Below are positions 1-10,922 of a stretch of 64,000 bases of DNA, one piece after another. This DNA comes from Microbispora sp. ZYX-F-249 (lineage in GTDB: Bacteria; Actinomycetota; Actinomycetes; Streptosporangiales; Streptosporangiaceae), in contig NZ_JBDJAW010000018.1 in assembly GCF_039649665.1 (NCBI RefSeq), forward strand, positions 89,926 to 153,925, read 5' to 3'. A program made the position numbers and the translations under genes. Every line of letters begins with the position of its first letter. Positions within the stretch are counted from its first letter, which is position 1. The notes beneath the pieces were generated by a model. That model ran no database searches. It was not told the origin of the DNA and was given only the letters and a program-made list of their open reading frames with translations.

Positions 1-1796
1 AGCCCGAGGCGTACGTCCCGCAGAGCGACACCTACATCGAGAAGGACTCCTCGATCAACGAGGAGGTCGAGCGGCTGCGTCACTCGGCGACCTGGTCGCT
101 GGTGTCGCGCCGCGACGTGGTGGTGGTCGCCTCCGTCTCCTGCATCTACGGCCTGGGCACGCCGCAGGAGTACGTCGACCGGATGGTCGGGCTCAAGGTC
201 GGCCAGCAGATCGAGCGCGACCAGCTGCTGCGGCGGCTGGTCGACATGCAGTACACCCGCAACGACCTGGCCTTCACCCGGGGCACGTTCCGGGTGCGCG
301 GCGACACGGTCGAGGTCATCCCGGTCTACCAGGAGCTGGCCGTCCGCATCGAGATGTTCGGCGACGAGATCGAGAAGCTGGCGACGCTGCACCCGCTGAC
401 CGGTGAGGTCGTCGGCGAGGACGACGAGCTGCACATCTTCCCCGCCTCCCACTACGTGGCAGGACCCGAGCGGATGGAGCGGGCCATCGCCGGCATCGAG
501 GCGGAGCTCGCCGAGCGGCTCGCCGACCTGGAGCGGCAGGGCAAGCTGCTGGAGGCCCAGCGGCTGCGCATGCGCACCACCTACGACATCGAGATGATGC
601 GGCAGGTCGGCACCTGCGCCGGGATCGAGAACTACTCGCGGCACATCGACGGCCGCGCGGCGGGCACCGCGCCGCACACGCTGCTCGACTTCTTCCCCGA
701 CGACTTCCTGCTGGTGCTGGACGAGTCGCACCAGACCGTCCCCCAGATCGGCGCGATGTACGAGGGAGACGCCTCGCGCAAGCGGACGCTGGTCGACCAC
801 GGGTTCCGCCTGCCGTCGGCGATGGACAACCGCCCGCTCAAGTGGGAGGAGTTCCTGGAGCGCATCGGCCAGACCGTCTACCTGTCCGCGACGCCCGGGC
901 CGTACGAGCTGGGCCGCAGCAAGGGCGAGGTGGTGGAGCAGGTCATCCGCCCCACCGGCCTGGTGGACCCGGAGGTGATCATCAAGCCCACCAAGGGGCA
1001 GATCGACGACCTCATGGAGGAGATCCGCGCCCGGGCGGAGCGGGACGAGCGGGTCCTGGTCACCACCCTGACCAAGAAGATGGCCGAGGACCTCACCGAC
1101 TACCTGCTCGACAACGGCATCCGGGTCCGCTACCTGCACAGCGAGGTCGACACGCTGCGCCGCATCGAGCTGCTGCGCGAGCTGCGCCTGGGTGAGTTCG
1201 ACGTGCTCGTCGGCATCAACCTGCTGCGTGAGGGTCTCGACCTGCCCGAGGTGTCGCTGGTGGCGATCCTCGACGCCGACAAGGAGGGCTTCCTGCGCTC
1301 GGAGACCTCGCTCATCCAGACGATCGGCCGCGCGGCCCGAAACGTGTCCGGCCAGGTCCACATGTACGCCGACAAGATCACGCCCAGCATGGAGCGGGCG
1401 ATCGAGGAGACCAACCGGCGCCGGGCCAAGCAGATCGCCTACAACGAGGCGCACGGCATCGACCCGCAGCCGCTGCGCAAGAAGATCGCCGACATCCTGG
1501 ACAGCCTCGTCCGCGAGGACGCCGACACCGCGCAGCTTCTCGGCGGCGCCGGGCGTCAGCAGTCGCGCGGCAAGTCGCCGGTGCCGGGTCTCGCGTCCCG
1601 GGGCGCGGGCCAGCACGCGAAGGCGATCGCGGGGGAGATGCCCCGCGCCCAGCTCGAGTCGCTGATCGAGTCGCTGACCGAGCAGATGCACACCGCCGCG
1701 GCCGATCTGCAGTTCGAGGTGGCGGCCCGGCTGCGCGACGAGATCAAGGAGCTCAAGCGGGAGGTCCGCGACATGCGCGAGGCCGGCGTGAAATGA
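1..1796 (+). CDS. uvrB: UvrABC system protein B, 3' part (5' end outside window)
   Basis: Damage-verifying helicase of nucleotide excision repair; it is loaded on DNA by UvrA and recruits UvrC. The reading frame is open from base 3, and the first residues ([20 protein letters not shown]) are already well inside UvrB, so the start and the Walker A region lie upstream of the window. Visible are the conserved stretch [17 protein letters not shown], the helicase motifs [15 protein letters not shown] and GRAARN, and the C-terminal UVR helical hairpin ([20 protein letters not shown]) that binds UvrC. The gene ends in TGA at 1794-1796. Nothing looks broken in the visible part. Confidence 0.97.
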   Translation, partial: PEAYVPQSDTYIEKDSSINEEVERLRHSATWSLVSRRDVVVVASVSCIYGLGTPQEYVDRMVGLKVGQQIERDQLLRRLVDMQYTRNDLAFTRGTFRVRGDTVEVIPVYQELAVRIEMFGDEIEKLATLHPLTGEVVGEDDELHIFPASHYVAGPERMERAIAGIEAELAERLADLERQGKLLEAQRLRMRTTYDIEMMRQVGTCAGIENYSRHIDGRAAGTAPHTLLDFFPDDFLLVLDESHQTVPQIGAMYEGDASRKRTLVDHGFRLPSAMDNRPLKWEEFLERIGQTVYLSATPGPYELGRSKGEVVEQVIRPTGLVDPEVIIKPTKGQIDDLMEEIRARAERDERVLVTTLTKKMAEDLTDYLLDNGIRVRYLHSEVDTLRRIELLRELRLGEFDVLVGINLLREGLDLPEVSLVAILDADKEGFLRSETSLIQTIGRAARNVSGQVHMYADKITPSMERAIEETNRRRAKQIAYNEAHGIDPQPLRKKIADILDSLVREDADTAQLLGGAGRQQSRGKSPVPGLASRGAGQHAKAIAGEMPRAQLESLIESLTEQMHTAAADLQFEVAARLRDEIKELKREVRDMREAGVK

Positions 1797-2070
1797 CGGC
1801 GTGACGGGCGGCCGAATCCAAGCTCGGCCGGTTCTCGAGGAATGTGCGCTGAAATCGTCGGTGTGTGAAGTGCGGGAATTCTGTCGTTCCGACAACGCGG
1901 TGGAAATGCCGCCGGCTGCGAGGAGATGGGCGGGGGCGTAGGCTCCGAACGGGTTGACCTGGGCCGTTACGGGGAAGGCATTCGCTGGCGCGTGAATCCA
2001 CGCGTCATTGGAGTAGCTCGATTGGGGCGGCTCCGAGCGGGCTAATCCTTTGTGACAAATCGGGGAAATC

Positions 2071-2622
2071 ATGCGTTCGACGACCAACGCGTCAGGGCCT
2101 GCCGTTCGCCTCGCACTCGCCGCCGGGTCGGTGGCCGCGCTCCTCGCCGCGTGCGGCGAGGCTCCGGCGCACTCGTCCGCGGCGGAGCCGGTGAACCGGC
2201 CGGTCACGTTCGCCTCGGCCTCCGCCGAACCCTCCGTGACGCCCGCACCGTTGTCGTCGCCGTCGCCCGGCCCGTCGGCGACGCCGAGCGACTTCGTCGG
2301 CTGCCGGGACGGCGACTGCGAGGCGCGGGTGCGTGTGGGGGACAGCATCCCCATCGACCCGGCGCTGGGCGTGGACGAGATCTCCGTGGTGGGCCTGCGG
2401 GGAGACGCCGCCAGAATCGCCTTCACCGGCACCTCCACGGTCGTCGACGGCGCGAACACCAGCATCAGCCGGAGCTGTTACAACGACCGCTGCCGGGTCC
2501 GAGGGGCGTTGACGATCAGCACGAGCAGGCCGGGCCGCATCGGCGACGTCGGACTGCGGCTCACCCGCGTGGAGGGCGACAGCGCCCTGTTGGTGCTGCG
2601 GCCGGCCGGTGAAGAGCAGTGA
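2071..2622 (+). CDS. Putative secreted lipoprotein of unknown function
   Basis: A 183-residue protein with a lipoprotein signal: a short basic start, a hydrophobic run and the lipobox LLAAC near residue 28. The mature protein begins with a Ser/Pro/Ala-rich linker (about residues 32-75), typical of a lipid-anchored domain held away from the membrane. The remaining domain has four cysteines (in GCRDGDCEA and SCYNDRC) that could form two disulfides. I do not recognise a family. ATG follows GGGGAAATC; the gene appears to stand alone, with 274 bases after uvrB. Cell-surface location is inferred from the signal only. Confidence 0.72.
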   Translation: MRSTTNASGPAVRLALAAGSVAALLAACGEAPAHSSAAEPVNRPVTFASASAEPSVTPAPLSSPSPGPSATPSDFVGCRDGDCEARVRVGDSIPIDPALGVDEISVVGLRGDAARIAFTGTSTVVDGANTSISRSCYNDRCRVRGALTISTSRPGRIGDVGLRLTRVEGDSALLVLRPAGEEQ

Positions 2623-2843
2623 CTCCGCGGGTTCCCAGGGGCGATCCACGCGGGCCCGGCGGATCGACGAGGGTTTCGCCACGGCATAGACGTCCCGGCC
2701 GCCCGCGCCTGACACGGTGGGCGCCCGTCACGTGCCGGCAGAGGTGTCGGGGACGCGATTCGCGGTAGTGGGCGGGGACACGGAGCCGGGGCCGTCCGTT
2801 GACGGGAAGGCGGGATCGTCCCGCCGGCCGGAGGAGGTTGCCG

Positions 2844-3449
2844 ATGTTCGCGGCGCTCACCGGGCTCGGGCTGTCGACCGCGGCCGGGCTCAACGCGTAC
2901 ATCCCGTTGCTGCTCGTCGGCGTGCTCGCGCGGCTCACCGACGCCGTACGGCTGCCGCACGAGTACGCCTGGCTGTCCGACACCTGGGTCCTCGCGATCA
3001 TCGCCGTGCTGCTGGTCGCCGAGTTCGTGCTCGACAAGGTGCCGGTGGTCGACCACGTCAACGACATGATCCAGACGGCGGTGCGGCCCGCAGCGGGCGG
3101 CGTGGTGTTCAGCGCCACCGCCGCGGCGGAGCGGCTGGACGAGTCGGCATGGATGGCCGAACACCCGGCGGTCGGCTGGGTGCTGGGGATCGCGGTCGCC
3201 CTCGCCGTACACGTGATCAAGGCCACCGCGCGGCCGGTGGTGAACGCCACCACGGCGGGTGTGGGCGCGCCGGTCGTCAGCACGGCCGAAGACGTGGGCT
3301 CGCTCGGCATGAGCCTGATCGCGATCTTCCTGCCCGTCCTGGTGGTGGTGGCGCTGGCCGTGCTGGCGTTCATGGCCTGGCGGCTCATCCGCAGGGTGCG
3401 GCGCTACCGGGCGGCCCGCCGCACCCGTGCCGCCGCGTCGCCCGGCTGA
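2844..3449 (+). CDS. DUF4126 family integral membrane protein
   Basis: A 201-residue membrane protein. The N-terminus FAALTGLGLSTAAGLNAYIP and the following hydrophobic segments match the DUF4126 family as I know it; no biochemical role is established for that family. About four hydrophobic segments are visible (near residues 5-30, 48-65, 105-130 and 160-190). The start at 2844 is chosen because it follows a good Shine-Dalgarno (GGAGGAGG) at the right spacing; a frame open 45 bases further upstream has no such site. The C-terminus is Arg-rich and probably cytoplasmic. Confidence 0.8.
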   Translation: MFAALTGLGLSTAAGLNAYIPLLLVGVLARLTDAVRLPHEYAWLSDTWVLAIIAVLLVAEFVLDKVPVVDHVNDMIQTAVRPAAGGVVFSATAAAERLDESAWMAEHPAVGWVLGIAVALAVHVIKATARPVVNATTAGVGAPVVSTAEDVGSLGMSLIAIFLPVLVVVALAVLAFMAWRLIRRVRRYRAARRTRAAASPG

Positions 3450-3497
3450 CGGCGGGGCACGGCACCCGCGTCTCGCGCCGACGCCGCACAGGCCGGA

Positions 3498-4076
3498 TCA
3501 GCCGAGGAAGCGGCTCAGGTCCAGGTCGATGTCCACGTCGAAGCCGACGTAGGTCGCGAGGCGCTTGCGGTGGATCCCGGTCGGCACGTACGCCTTCACG
3601 CTCGGCTCCAGCTCGAACGTGTACGCGACCGCCTGCTCGTCTTCCGGCTCCACCCGCCATAGGTATTTGATGCCGGCATTGGAATACTTGATTGGCTTCG
3701 TCACTCTGTCCCTGTCCGCCGATTCGGGCGACACCACTTCGACGACAAGGTGAACGTCCTCAGGTTTGAAGGACGTCGTCGTGAGGTCGGGCAGGGCGCT
3801 GCGCTTCACGATCATGAGATCGGGCTCGGGCCGCTGCCGCAGGCCCAGAGTGACGCTCATCTCGCGCACGACGCACAAGCCCTGGGGAGGCGAGAGTTCT
3901 CTCTCCAGAAGCCTCAGCACGAACATGTGAAATGCGGTCTGGGGAGACATCATGATGAGAGACCCATCGATCAGCTCGACGTGCGCGGGGGCGTCGGGGG
4001 GAAGGTGGTCGAGCATGTCGGCGGTCCATCCGCCCGGCGGACCGGGATAGAACCACTCGGGGAAAGCCGCAGTCAT
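3498..4076 (-). CDS. Uma2 family (DUF820) endonuclease-like protein
   Basis: A 192-residue protein of the Uma2/DUF820 family, which adopts a restriction-endonuclease-like PD-(D/E)xK fold and is often present in many copies in actinobacteria and cyanobacteria. Visible signatures are VELIDGSLIMMSP, the metal-site segment PEPDLMIVK, and LVVEVVSPESADRDRVTKPIKYSNAGIKYLW, which is longer than needed here but diagnostic from LVVEVVSPES onward. The physiological role of the family is unknown; neither a restriction partner nor a methylase lies nearby. ATG at 4076 follows GAGAGGAGG. It runs opposite to both neighbours. Confidence 0.85.
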   Translation of the reverse strand: MTAAFPEWFYPGPPGGWTADMLDHLPPDAPAHVELIDGSLIMMSPQTAFHMFVLRLLERELSPPQGLCVVREMSVTLGLRQRPEPDLMIVKRSALPDLTTTSFKPEDVHLVVEVVSPESADRDRVTKPIKYSNAGIKYLWRVEPEDEQAVAYTFELEPSVKAYVPTGIHRKRLATYVGFDVDIDLDLSRFLG

Positions 4077-4176
4077 CCGGTGTCCTCCTCTCCCTAGAGC
4101 GATCACTCGACATGACAATCCTGCCACCCAGCGTAGTCATAGGCGACTCGTTCTCCGGAAGGTCGCCGGCGCTCGG

Positions 4177-4872
4177 TCAGGCCGTACGTGACTCGTGCTC
4201 GGTGCGGGGGCGGGGGTCGGCGGGCAGCGGGGAGGTGCGGCGGGCGGCCGAGGGGCTGTGCCAGCCGAGGTCGGGGGAGTGCCGACGGACGACCTTGGCG
4301 GGGACCCCGGCGATGACCGAGTGGTCGGGGAACTCGCCGCGCACCACGGCGCCGCCGGCGACCACCGACTGGCGGCCGATCCGCGTCCCCGGCAGGATGA
4401 TCGCCCCTGTCCCGATCCAGGACCCCGAGCCGATGGAGACCGGCTTGTTGCGCGGCCACTGCCGTCCGATGGGCGTCTCGGGGTCGTCGTACACGTGGTT
4501 CTGGTCGGTGATGTAGACGTAGGGGCCGGTGAAGACGTCGTCGCCGATGTCGATGGACTGGTGGCCGACGATGTGGCTGCCCCTGCCGATCGAGCAGCCC
4601 CGGCCGATCCGCACGATCGAGTCGGGCCCGAGATCCACCCCGGGACCCATGCCCGCCGAGATCGACACCCGCTCTCCGACGAGCGTGTGCGGGCCGATCT
4701 CGATCCACTGCTCCCCGAAGATGGCGCCCTGCGGGAAGGACAGGCACACGCCCTCGCCCATGCTGCGGAACCGGTAACCGCCCGGGGCGGCCGGGCTGAG
4801 CGCCGCGGCCTCCCGCACGTAGGCCCAGCCCCGGTGGACCAGGCAGCCGACGGCGCGCTTCACGAACGACAT
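4177..4872 (-). CDS. Hexapeptide-repeat acyltransferase (maltose/galactoside O-acetyltransferase-like)
   Basis: A 231-residue left-handed beta-helix acyltransferase. Successive hexapeptide turns are visible (IGPHTLVGERVSI, IVRIGRGCSIGRGSHIVG, IDIGDDVFTGPYVYITDQNH), and the active-site His region DQNHVYDDPETPI and the closing turn VIAGVPAKVVR match acetyl-CoA-dependent O-acetyltransferases of cell-surface or sugar substrates. The substrate cannot be told from sequence. ATG at 4872 is chosen from the family N-terminus; there is no clear Shine-Dalgarno, so a leaderless start is possible. The same frame stays open far upstream through the antisense of pyrG, which is an artefact of high GC. Divergent from pyrG. 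Confidence 0.82.
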   Translation of the reverse strand: MSFVKRAVGCLVHRGWAYVREAAALSPAAPGGYRFRSMGEGVCLSFPQGAIFGEQWIEIGPHTLVGERVSISAGMGPGVDLGPDSIVRIGRGCSIGRGSHIVGHQSIDIGDDVFTGPYVYITDQNHVYDDPETPIGRQWPRNKPVSIGSGSWIGTGAIILPGTRIGRQSVVAGGAVVRGEFPDHSVIAGVPAKVVRRHSPDLGWHSPSAARRTSPLPADPRPRTEHESRTA

Positions 4873-4920
4873 AACGCGACAAGTTACCGTTAGGTCGGCT
4901 TGTCCGCTATGGCGGGTTAG

Positions 4921-7325
<2,405 letters not shown>

Positions 7326-7342
7326 GTCCGTAGGGAGACGTC

Positions 7343-8299
7343 CTGAGCGAGCCCGAGGCGGTGCTGTCCAGCTACCTCGCCCATCTGGCGGTGGAGCGGG
7401 GGCTGTCTGCCAACACGCTCGCGTCCTACCGTCGCGACCTGCGCCGATACCTCGAGCACCTGCGGGCGCGCGGGCTCGAGACGTTCGCGCAGGTCGCGGA
7501 GGCGGACGTGGTCGCCTTCCTCGCCGCGCTCCGGGAGGGCGACGAGGACCACCCGGCGCTGGTCGCGAGCTCGGCGGCCCGCGCCGTGTCGGCCGTACGC
7601 GGGTTGCACCGCTTCGCCCTGCGGGAGGGCGTGGCGGGTCACGACCCCGCGCACGAGGTGCGCCCGCCGCGCCAGCTCCGGCGGCTGCCCAAGGCGATCA
7701 CCGTCGCGGAGGTCGAGCGGCTGATCGCCGCCTGCGGCCCGGAGGACTCGCCGCTCGCCCTGCGCAACCGCGCGCTGCTGGAGGTCCTGTACGGCACGGG
7801 CGCCCGGATCTCCGAGGCGGTCGGGCTGGCGGTGGACGACGTGCCCACGGGCCCGGCCCACGAGGAGGACCGTTACAAAGATGGGGACCAGGACCAGGTG
7901 CGGCTGCGCGGCAAGGGCGGGCGGACCAGGATCGTGCCCCTCGGCCGCTTCGCCCGCCAGGCGCTCGACGCGTACCTGGTGAGGGCGAGGCCCAGGCTGG
8001 CGGCGCACGGCAGGGGGACGCCCGCGCTGTTCCTGAACGCGCGGGGCGGACGGCTCACACGGCAGGGCGCCTGGGAGGTGCTGCAGGCGGCGGCGGAACG
8101 AGCCGGACTATCCGGTGTATCGCCGCATATGTTGCGCCATTCGTTCGCAACCCACCTCCTGGACGGGGGTGCCGACGTTAGGGTTGTCCAGGAGCTGCTC
8201 GGCCACGCCTCGGTGACCACCACCCAGGTGTACACGCTGGTGACGGTCGACAAGCTCCGGGAGGTCTACGCGGCGGCGCACCCCCGTGCGTCGCATTAA
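7343..8299 (+). CDS. xerD: Site-specific tyrosine recombinase XerD
   Basis: Tyrosine recombinase that with XerC resolves chromosome dimers at dif near division. The N-terminal SAM-like core-binding domain (about residues 7-100) and the catalytic domain are both present. Catalytic residues seen: Arg in [12 protein letters not shown], Lys in [19 protein letters not shown] (HxxR), His in [10 protein letters not shown] and Tyr in TQVYT. A charged insertion of roughly 15-20 residues ([12 protein letters not shown]) lies before the catalytic Lys. The start is uncertain: CTG at 7343 has AGGGAG at correct spacing; the first GTG is at 7361 but has its only purine run too close. It follows the NUDIX gene by 17 bases. 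Confidence 0.94.
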   Translation: MSEPEAVLSSYLAHLAVERGLSANTLASYRRDLRRYLEHLRARGLETFAQVAEADVVAFLAALREGDEDHPALVASSAARAVSAVRGLHRFALREGVAGHDPAHEVRPPRQLRRLPKAITVAEVERLIAACGPEDSPLALRNRALLEVLYGTGARISEAVGLAVDDVPTGPAHEEDRYKDGDQDQVRLRGKGGRTRIVPLGRFARQALDAYLVRARPRLAAHGRGTPALFLNARGGRLTRQGAWEVLQAAAERAGLSGVSPHMLRHSFATHLLDGGADVRVVQELLGHASVTTTQVYTLVTVDKLREVYAAAHPRASH

Positions 8300-8332
8300 A
8301 AGGCCCATCTCGGCAGCCTTTGGCGCGCCGCC

Positions 8333-8361
8333 TTGCCGACCACGTGCCTACCCTTTAGATT
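8333..8361 (+). promoter_or_regulatory. Candidate housekeeping sigma promoter for parA-scpA-scpB
   Basis: TTGCCG at 8333-8338 and TAGATT at 8356-8361, separated by 17 bases, are close to the actinobacterial housekeeping (HrdB/SigA) consensus. The predicted transcript starts about 8368, 30 bases before the GTG of the parA gene, and would carry AGGGAGGA as ribosome binding site. Seen in sequence; activity is inferred. Confidence 0.6.
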
Positions 8362-8397
8362 CGATCAGGTTCGAGGGCCGTCAGGGAGGACCAACAG

Positions 8398-9285
8398 GTG
8401 ACTGCGACCACAGAGGGGACGTGGGTGGGGGCTCCCGGTGCGATCGGGCCTACCGGCCGTCCCCGTCCGGTGTTCCCCGAGCCGACCCCGCCGGAGTCGC
8501 ACGGGCCCGCGCGCATCGTCGCGATGGTGAACCAGAAGGGCGGCGTCGGCAAGACGACCACCACGATCAACCTGGGCGCCGCGCTCGCCGAGGTCGGCCA
8601 GCGGGTGCTGCTCGTCGACTTCGACCCGCAGGGCGCGCTGTCGGTCGGTCTCGGCATCGACCCCCGGCCGCTCGAGGCGACGGTCTACGACCTCATCATG
8701 GAGGAGCCCGACGTCACGGTCGAGGACGTGCTGATCGACACGACCGTCGAGGGCATGCAGCTCCTGCCGAGCAACATCTTCCTGTCCGGCGCGGAGATCC
8801 GGCTCGTCAACGAGGTCGCGCGGGAGTACGCCCTCCAGCGGGCGCTGGAGCCCCTGCTGCCGCACTACGACATCTGCCTGATCGACTGCCAGCCGTCCCT
8901 CGGCCTGCTCACGGTCAACGCGCTCACCTGCGCGCACAGCGTGATGATCCCGCTGGAGTGCGAGTTCTTCGCGCTGCGCGGGGTCGCGCTGCTGATGGAG
9001 TCGATCGGCAAGGTCCAGGAGCGGCTCAACAAGAACCTGGAGATCGACGGCCTGCTCGCCACCATGTACGACCCCCGGACGCTGCACGCCCGCGAGGTGC
9101 TGCAGACGATCATGCAGGGCTTCGGCGACAAGGTGTTCCACACCGTCATCAACCGTACGGTTCGCTTCCCCGACGCCACGCTGGCGGGAGAGCCGATCAC
9201 GCAGTTCGACCCCGGCTCGATGGGCGCCACCGCCTACCGCGAGCTGGCCCGCGAGCTGCTTGCCAGGTGGCCCGCCCGCGTCTGA
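8398..9285 (+). CDS. ParA/Soj family ATPase linked to scpAB
   Basis: A 295-residue deviant Walker A ATPase of the ParA/MinD class. The signature KGGVGKTTTTINLGAAL begins at about residue 44, followed by the Walker B-like LVDFDPQGALSVGLG and the switch segment LIDCQPSLGLLTVNAL. An N-terminal extension of some 40 residues rich in Gly/Pro precedes the ATPase. No parB follows; instead scpA starts 28 bases later, the usual arrangement of the second actinobacterial ParA homologue next to the condensin kleisin genes, rather than the parAB locus near the origin. The start is GTG at 8398 after a strong AGGGAGGA. Confidence 0.93.
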   Translation: MTATTEGTWVGAPGAIGPTGRPRPVFPEPTPPESHGPARIVAMVNQKGGVGKTTTTINLGAALAEVGQRVLLVDFDPQGALSVGLGIDPRPLEATVYDLIMEEPDVTVEDVLIDTTVEGMQLLPSNIFLSGAEIRLVNEVAREYALQRALEPLLPHYDICLIDCQPSLGLLTVNALTCAHSVMIPLECEFFALRGVALLMESIGKVQERLNKNLEIDGLLATMYDPRTLHAREVLQTIMQGFGDKVFHTVINRTVRFPDATLAGEPITQFDPGSMGATAYRELARELLARWPARV

Positions 9286-9313
9286 TCCCGCCGGGCCGCG
9301 ACGGTAGGGGACA

Positions 9314-10189
9314 ATGGCAGGCGTGACGACCGGCCAGGAGACCGACCAGGGGAGCGAGGAGAGCGCGCCGAGCGGCTTCCAGGTGCACCTGGACGTCTTC
9401 GAAGGGCCGTTCGACCTGCTGCTCGGGCTGATCTCCAAGCACAAGCTGGACATCACCGAGGTGTCCCTGCACAAGGTCACCGACGAGTTCATCGCGTACA
9501 TCCGGTCGCGGGGGCCGGAGTGGGACCTCGACCAGACCAGCCACTTCCTGCTCGTCGCGGCGACCCTGCTCGACCTCAAGGCGGCACGGCTGCTGCCCAC
9601 CGGAGAGGTGGAGGACGAGGAGGACCTCGCCCTGCTGGAGGCCCGCGACCTGCTGTTCGCGCGGCTGCTGCAGTATCGGGCGTACAAGGAGGTCGCGAAG
9701 ATCTTCTCCGGCCGGATGGCCGAGGAGGCGCTGCGCTTCCCGCGCGCCGTGCCGATGGAGAAGCGCTTCGCCGACCTGCTGCCGGAACTCGTGCTCGGCA
9801 TCGGGCCCGAGCAGCTCGCCAAGATCGCGGCGCGGGCCTTCACGCCGAAGGCTCCGCCGTCGGTGTCGGTCTCGCACATCTATCAACCGCTGGCGAGCGT
9901 CCGGGAGCAAGCCGCTATTCTTGTCGAGCGGCTGAGGCGGCTGCACACGGCGACCTTCCGGGCGCTGACCGCCGACTGCGCGGGGACGTTCGAGGTCGTC
10001 GCCCGCTTCCTGGCCGTCCTGGAGCTGTTCCGGGAGGCCGCGGTCTCCTTCGAGCAGGTCGAACCGCTCGGCGACCTTTACGTCACCTGGACGGGCACCG
10101 ACGACGGCGACGTCACAGTCGGCGACGACTACGACGAGGGCCGGCGCGAGGAGCGGCCCGCCGAGGCGGACGCGGCGCGGGACGAGTGA
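9314..10189 (+). CDS. scpA: Segregation and condensation protein A (kleisin)
   Basis: Kleisin subunit of the SMC-ScpA-ScpB condensin that organises the chromosome for segregation. The N-terminus FQVHLDVFEGPFDLLLGLI is diagnostic for ScpA, followed by the helical region binding the SMC neck and a C-terminal winged helix (about residues 215-265). The protein has 291 residues, with an acidic tail (GDDYDEGRREERPAEADA). ATG at 9314 follows AGGGG; a GTG nine bases downstream is an alternative. It lies between parA (28 bases) and scpB (79 bases) and is probably co-transcribed with both. Confidence 0.96.
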   Translation: MAGVTTGQETDQGSEESAPSGFQVHLDVFEGPFDLLLGLISKHKLDITEVSLHKVTDEFIAYIRSRGPEWDLDQTSHFLLVAATLLDLKAARLLPTGEVEDEEDLALLEARDLLFARLLQYRAYKEVAKIFSGRMAEEALRFPRAVPMEKRFADLLPELVLGIGPEQLAKIAARAFTPKAPPSVSVSHIYQPLASVREQAAILVERLRRLHTATFRALTADCAGTFEVVARFLAVLELFREAAVSFEQVEPLGDLYVTWTGTDDGDVTVGDDYDEGRREERPAEADAARDE

Positions 10190-10268
10190 GGCGGGATCGC
10201 CGCCCCGACGCCGAGGCGGCGCCGGGCCGGCGGCGGAGACGGAACCACCGCACGACGAGCGAGGAGCG

Positions 10269-10922
10269 ATGGAAGCGACCGACATTCCCCGTTCCGGCGA
10301 CGACCCCGGCGCCGGAACGCCCGGCGGGCAGCGGGATCAGGCGCTTCAAGCCGGAGAGCCCGGCGGGGACGGGACGCCCGGGGGACCCTCGCTCACCGCG
10401 GCGCTCGAAGCGATCCTGATGGTGGTGGACGAGCCGGTCGCCGAGGTGACCCTCGCGCAGGTGCTCGAACGCCCGACGGCGGAGGTCGCCGCCGCCCTGC
10501 GCGCGCTGTCGGGGGAATACACGGCCTCCGGCCGGGGTTTCGACCTGCGGGAGGTGGCCGGAGGCTGGCGCTTCTACACCCGTGCGGAATGCGCCGCGCT
10601 GGTGGAGAGGTTCGTCAGGGACGGCCAGCAGGCGCGGCTGACGCAGGCCGCGCTGGAGACCCTCGCCGTGGTCGCCTACCGGCAGCCGGTCAGCCGGGCC
10701 CGGGTGGCGGCGGTGCGCGGCGTGAGCAGCGACGGCGTCATGCGGACGCTGGTCGCACGCGGCCTCGTGGAAGAGGCCGGAACCGACCCGGAGAGCCAGG
10801 CCGTGCTCTACCGGACGACGAGTTACTTCCTGGAGAGACTGGGGCTGCGGAGCCTCGACGAGCTACCCGCACTCGCCCCGTTCCTCCCGGACGACGTGGA
10901 AATTCTTGAGGAGCAGAAGTAG
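10269..10922 (+). CDS. scpB: Segregation and condensation protein B
   Basis: Dimeric winged-helix partner of ScpA in the SMC condensin. After a roughly 40-residue Gly/Pro-rich leader, SLTAALEAILMVVDEPV opens the first winged helix, and LTQAALETLAVVAYRQPVSR with VRGVSSDGVMRTLVARGLV is the characteristic second one; the end YFLERLGLRSLDELPALAPF is also typical. ATG at 10269 follows GAGGAG. Its TAG shares one base with the GTG of the downstream pseudouridine synthase, so translation of the two is likely coupled, as in many actinobacteria. Confidence 0.96.
   Translation: MEATDIPRSGDDPGAGTPGGQRDQALQAGEPGGDGTPGGPSLTAALEAILMVVDEPVAEVTLAQVLERPTAEVAAALRALSGEYTASGRGFDLREVAGGWRFYTRAECAALVERFVRDGQQARLTQAALETLAVVAYRQPVSRARVAAVRGVSSDGVMRTLVARGLVEEAGTDPESQAVLYRTTSYFLERLGLRSLDELPALAPFLPDDVEILEEQK

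Noticed and set aside
3498..4076. Uma2 gene as remnant of a restriction system
   Set aside because: No methylase or specificity gene adjacent; Uma2 proteins occur singly and in many copies.
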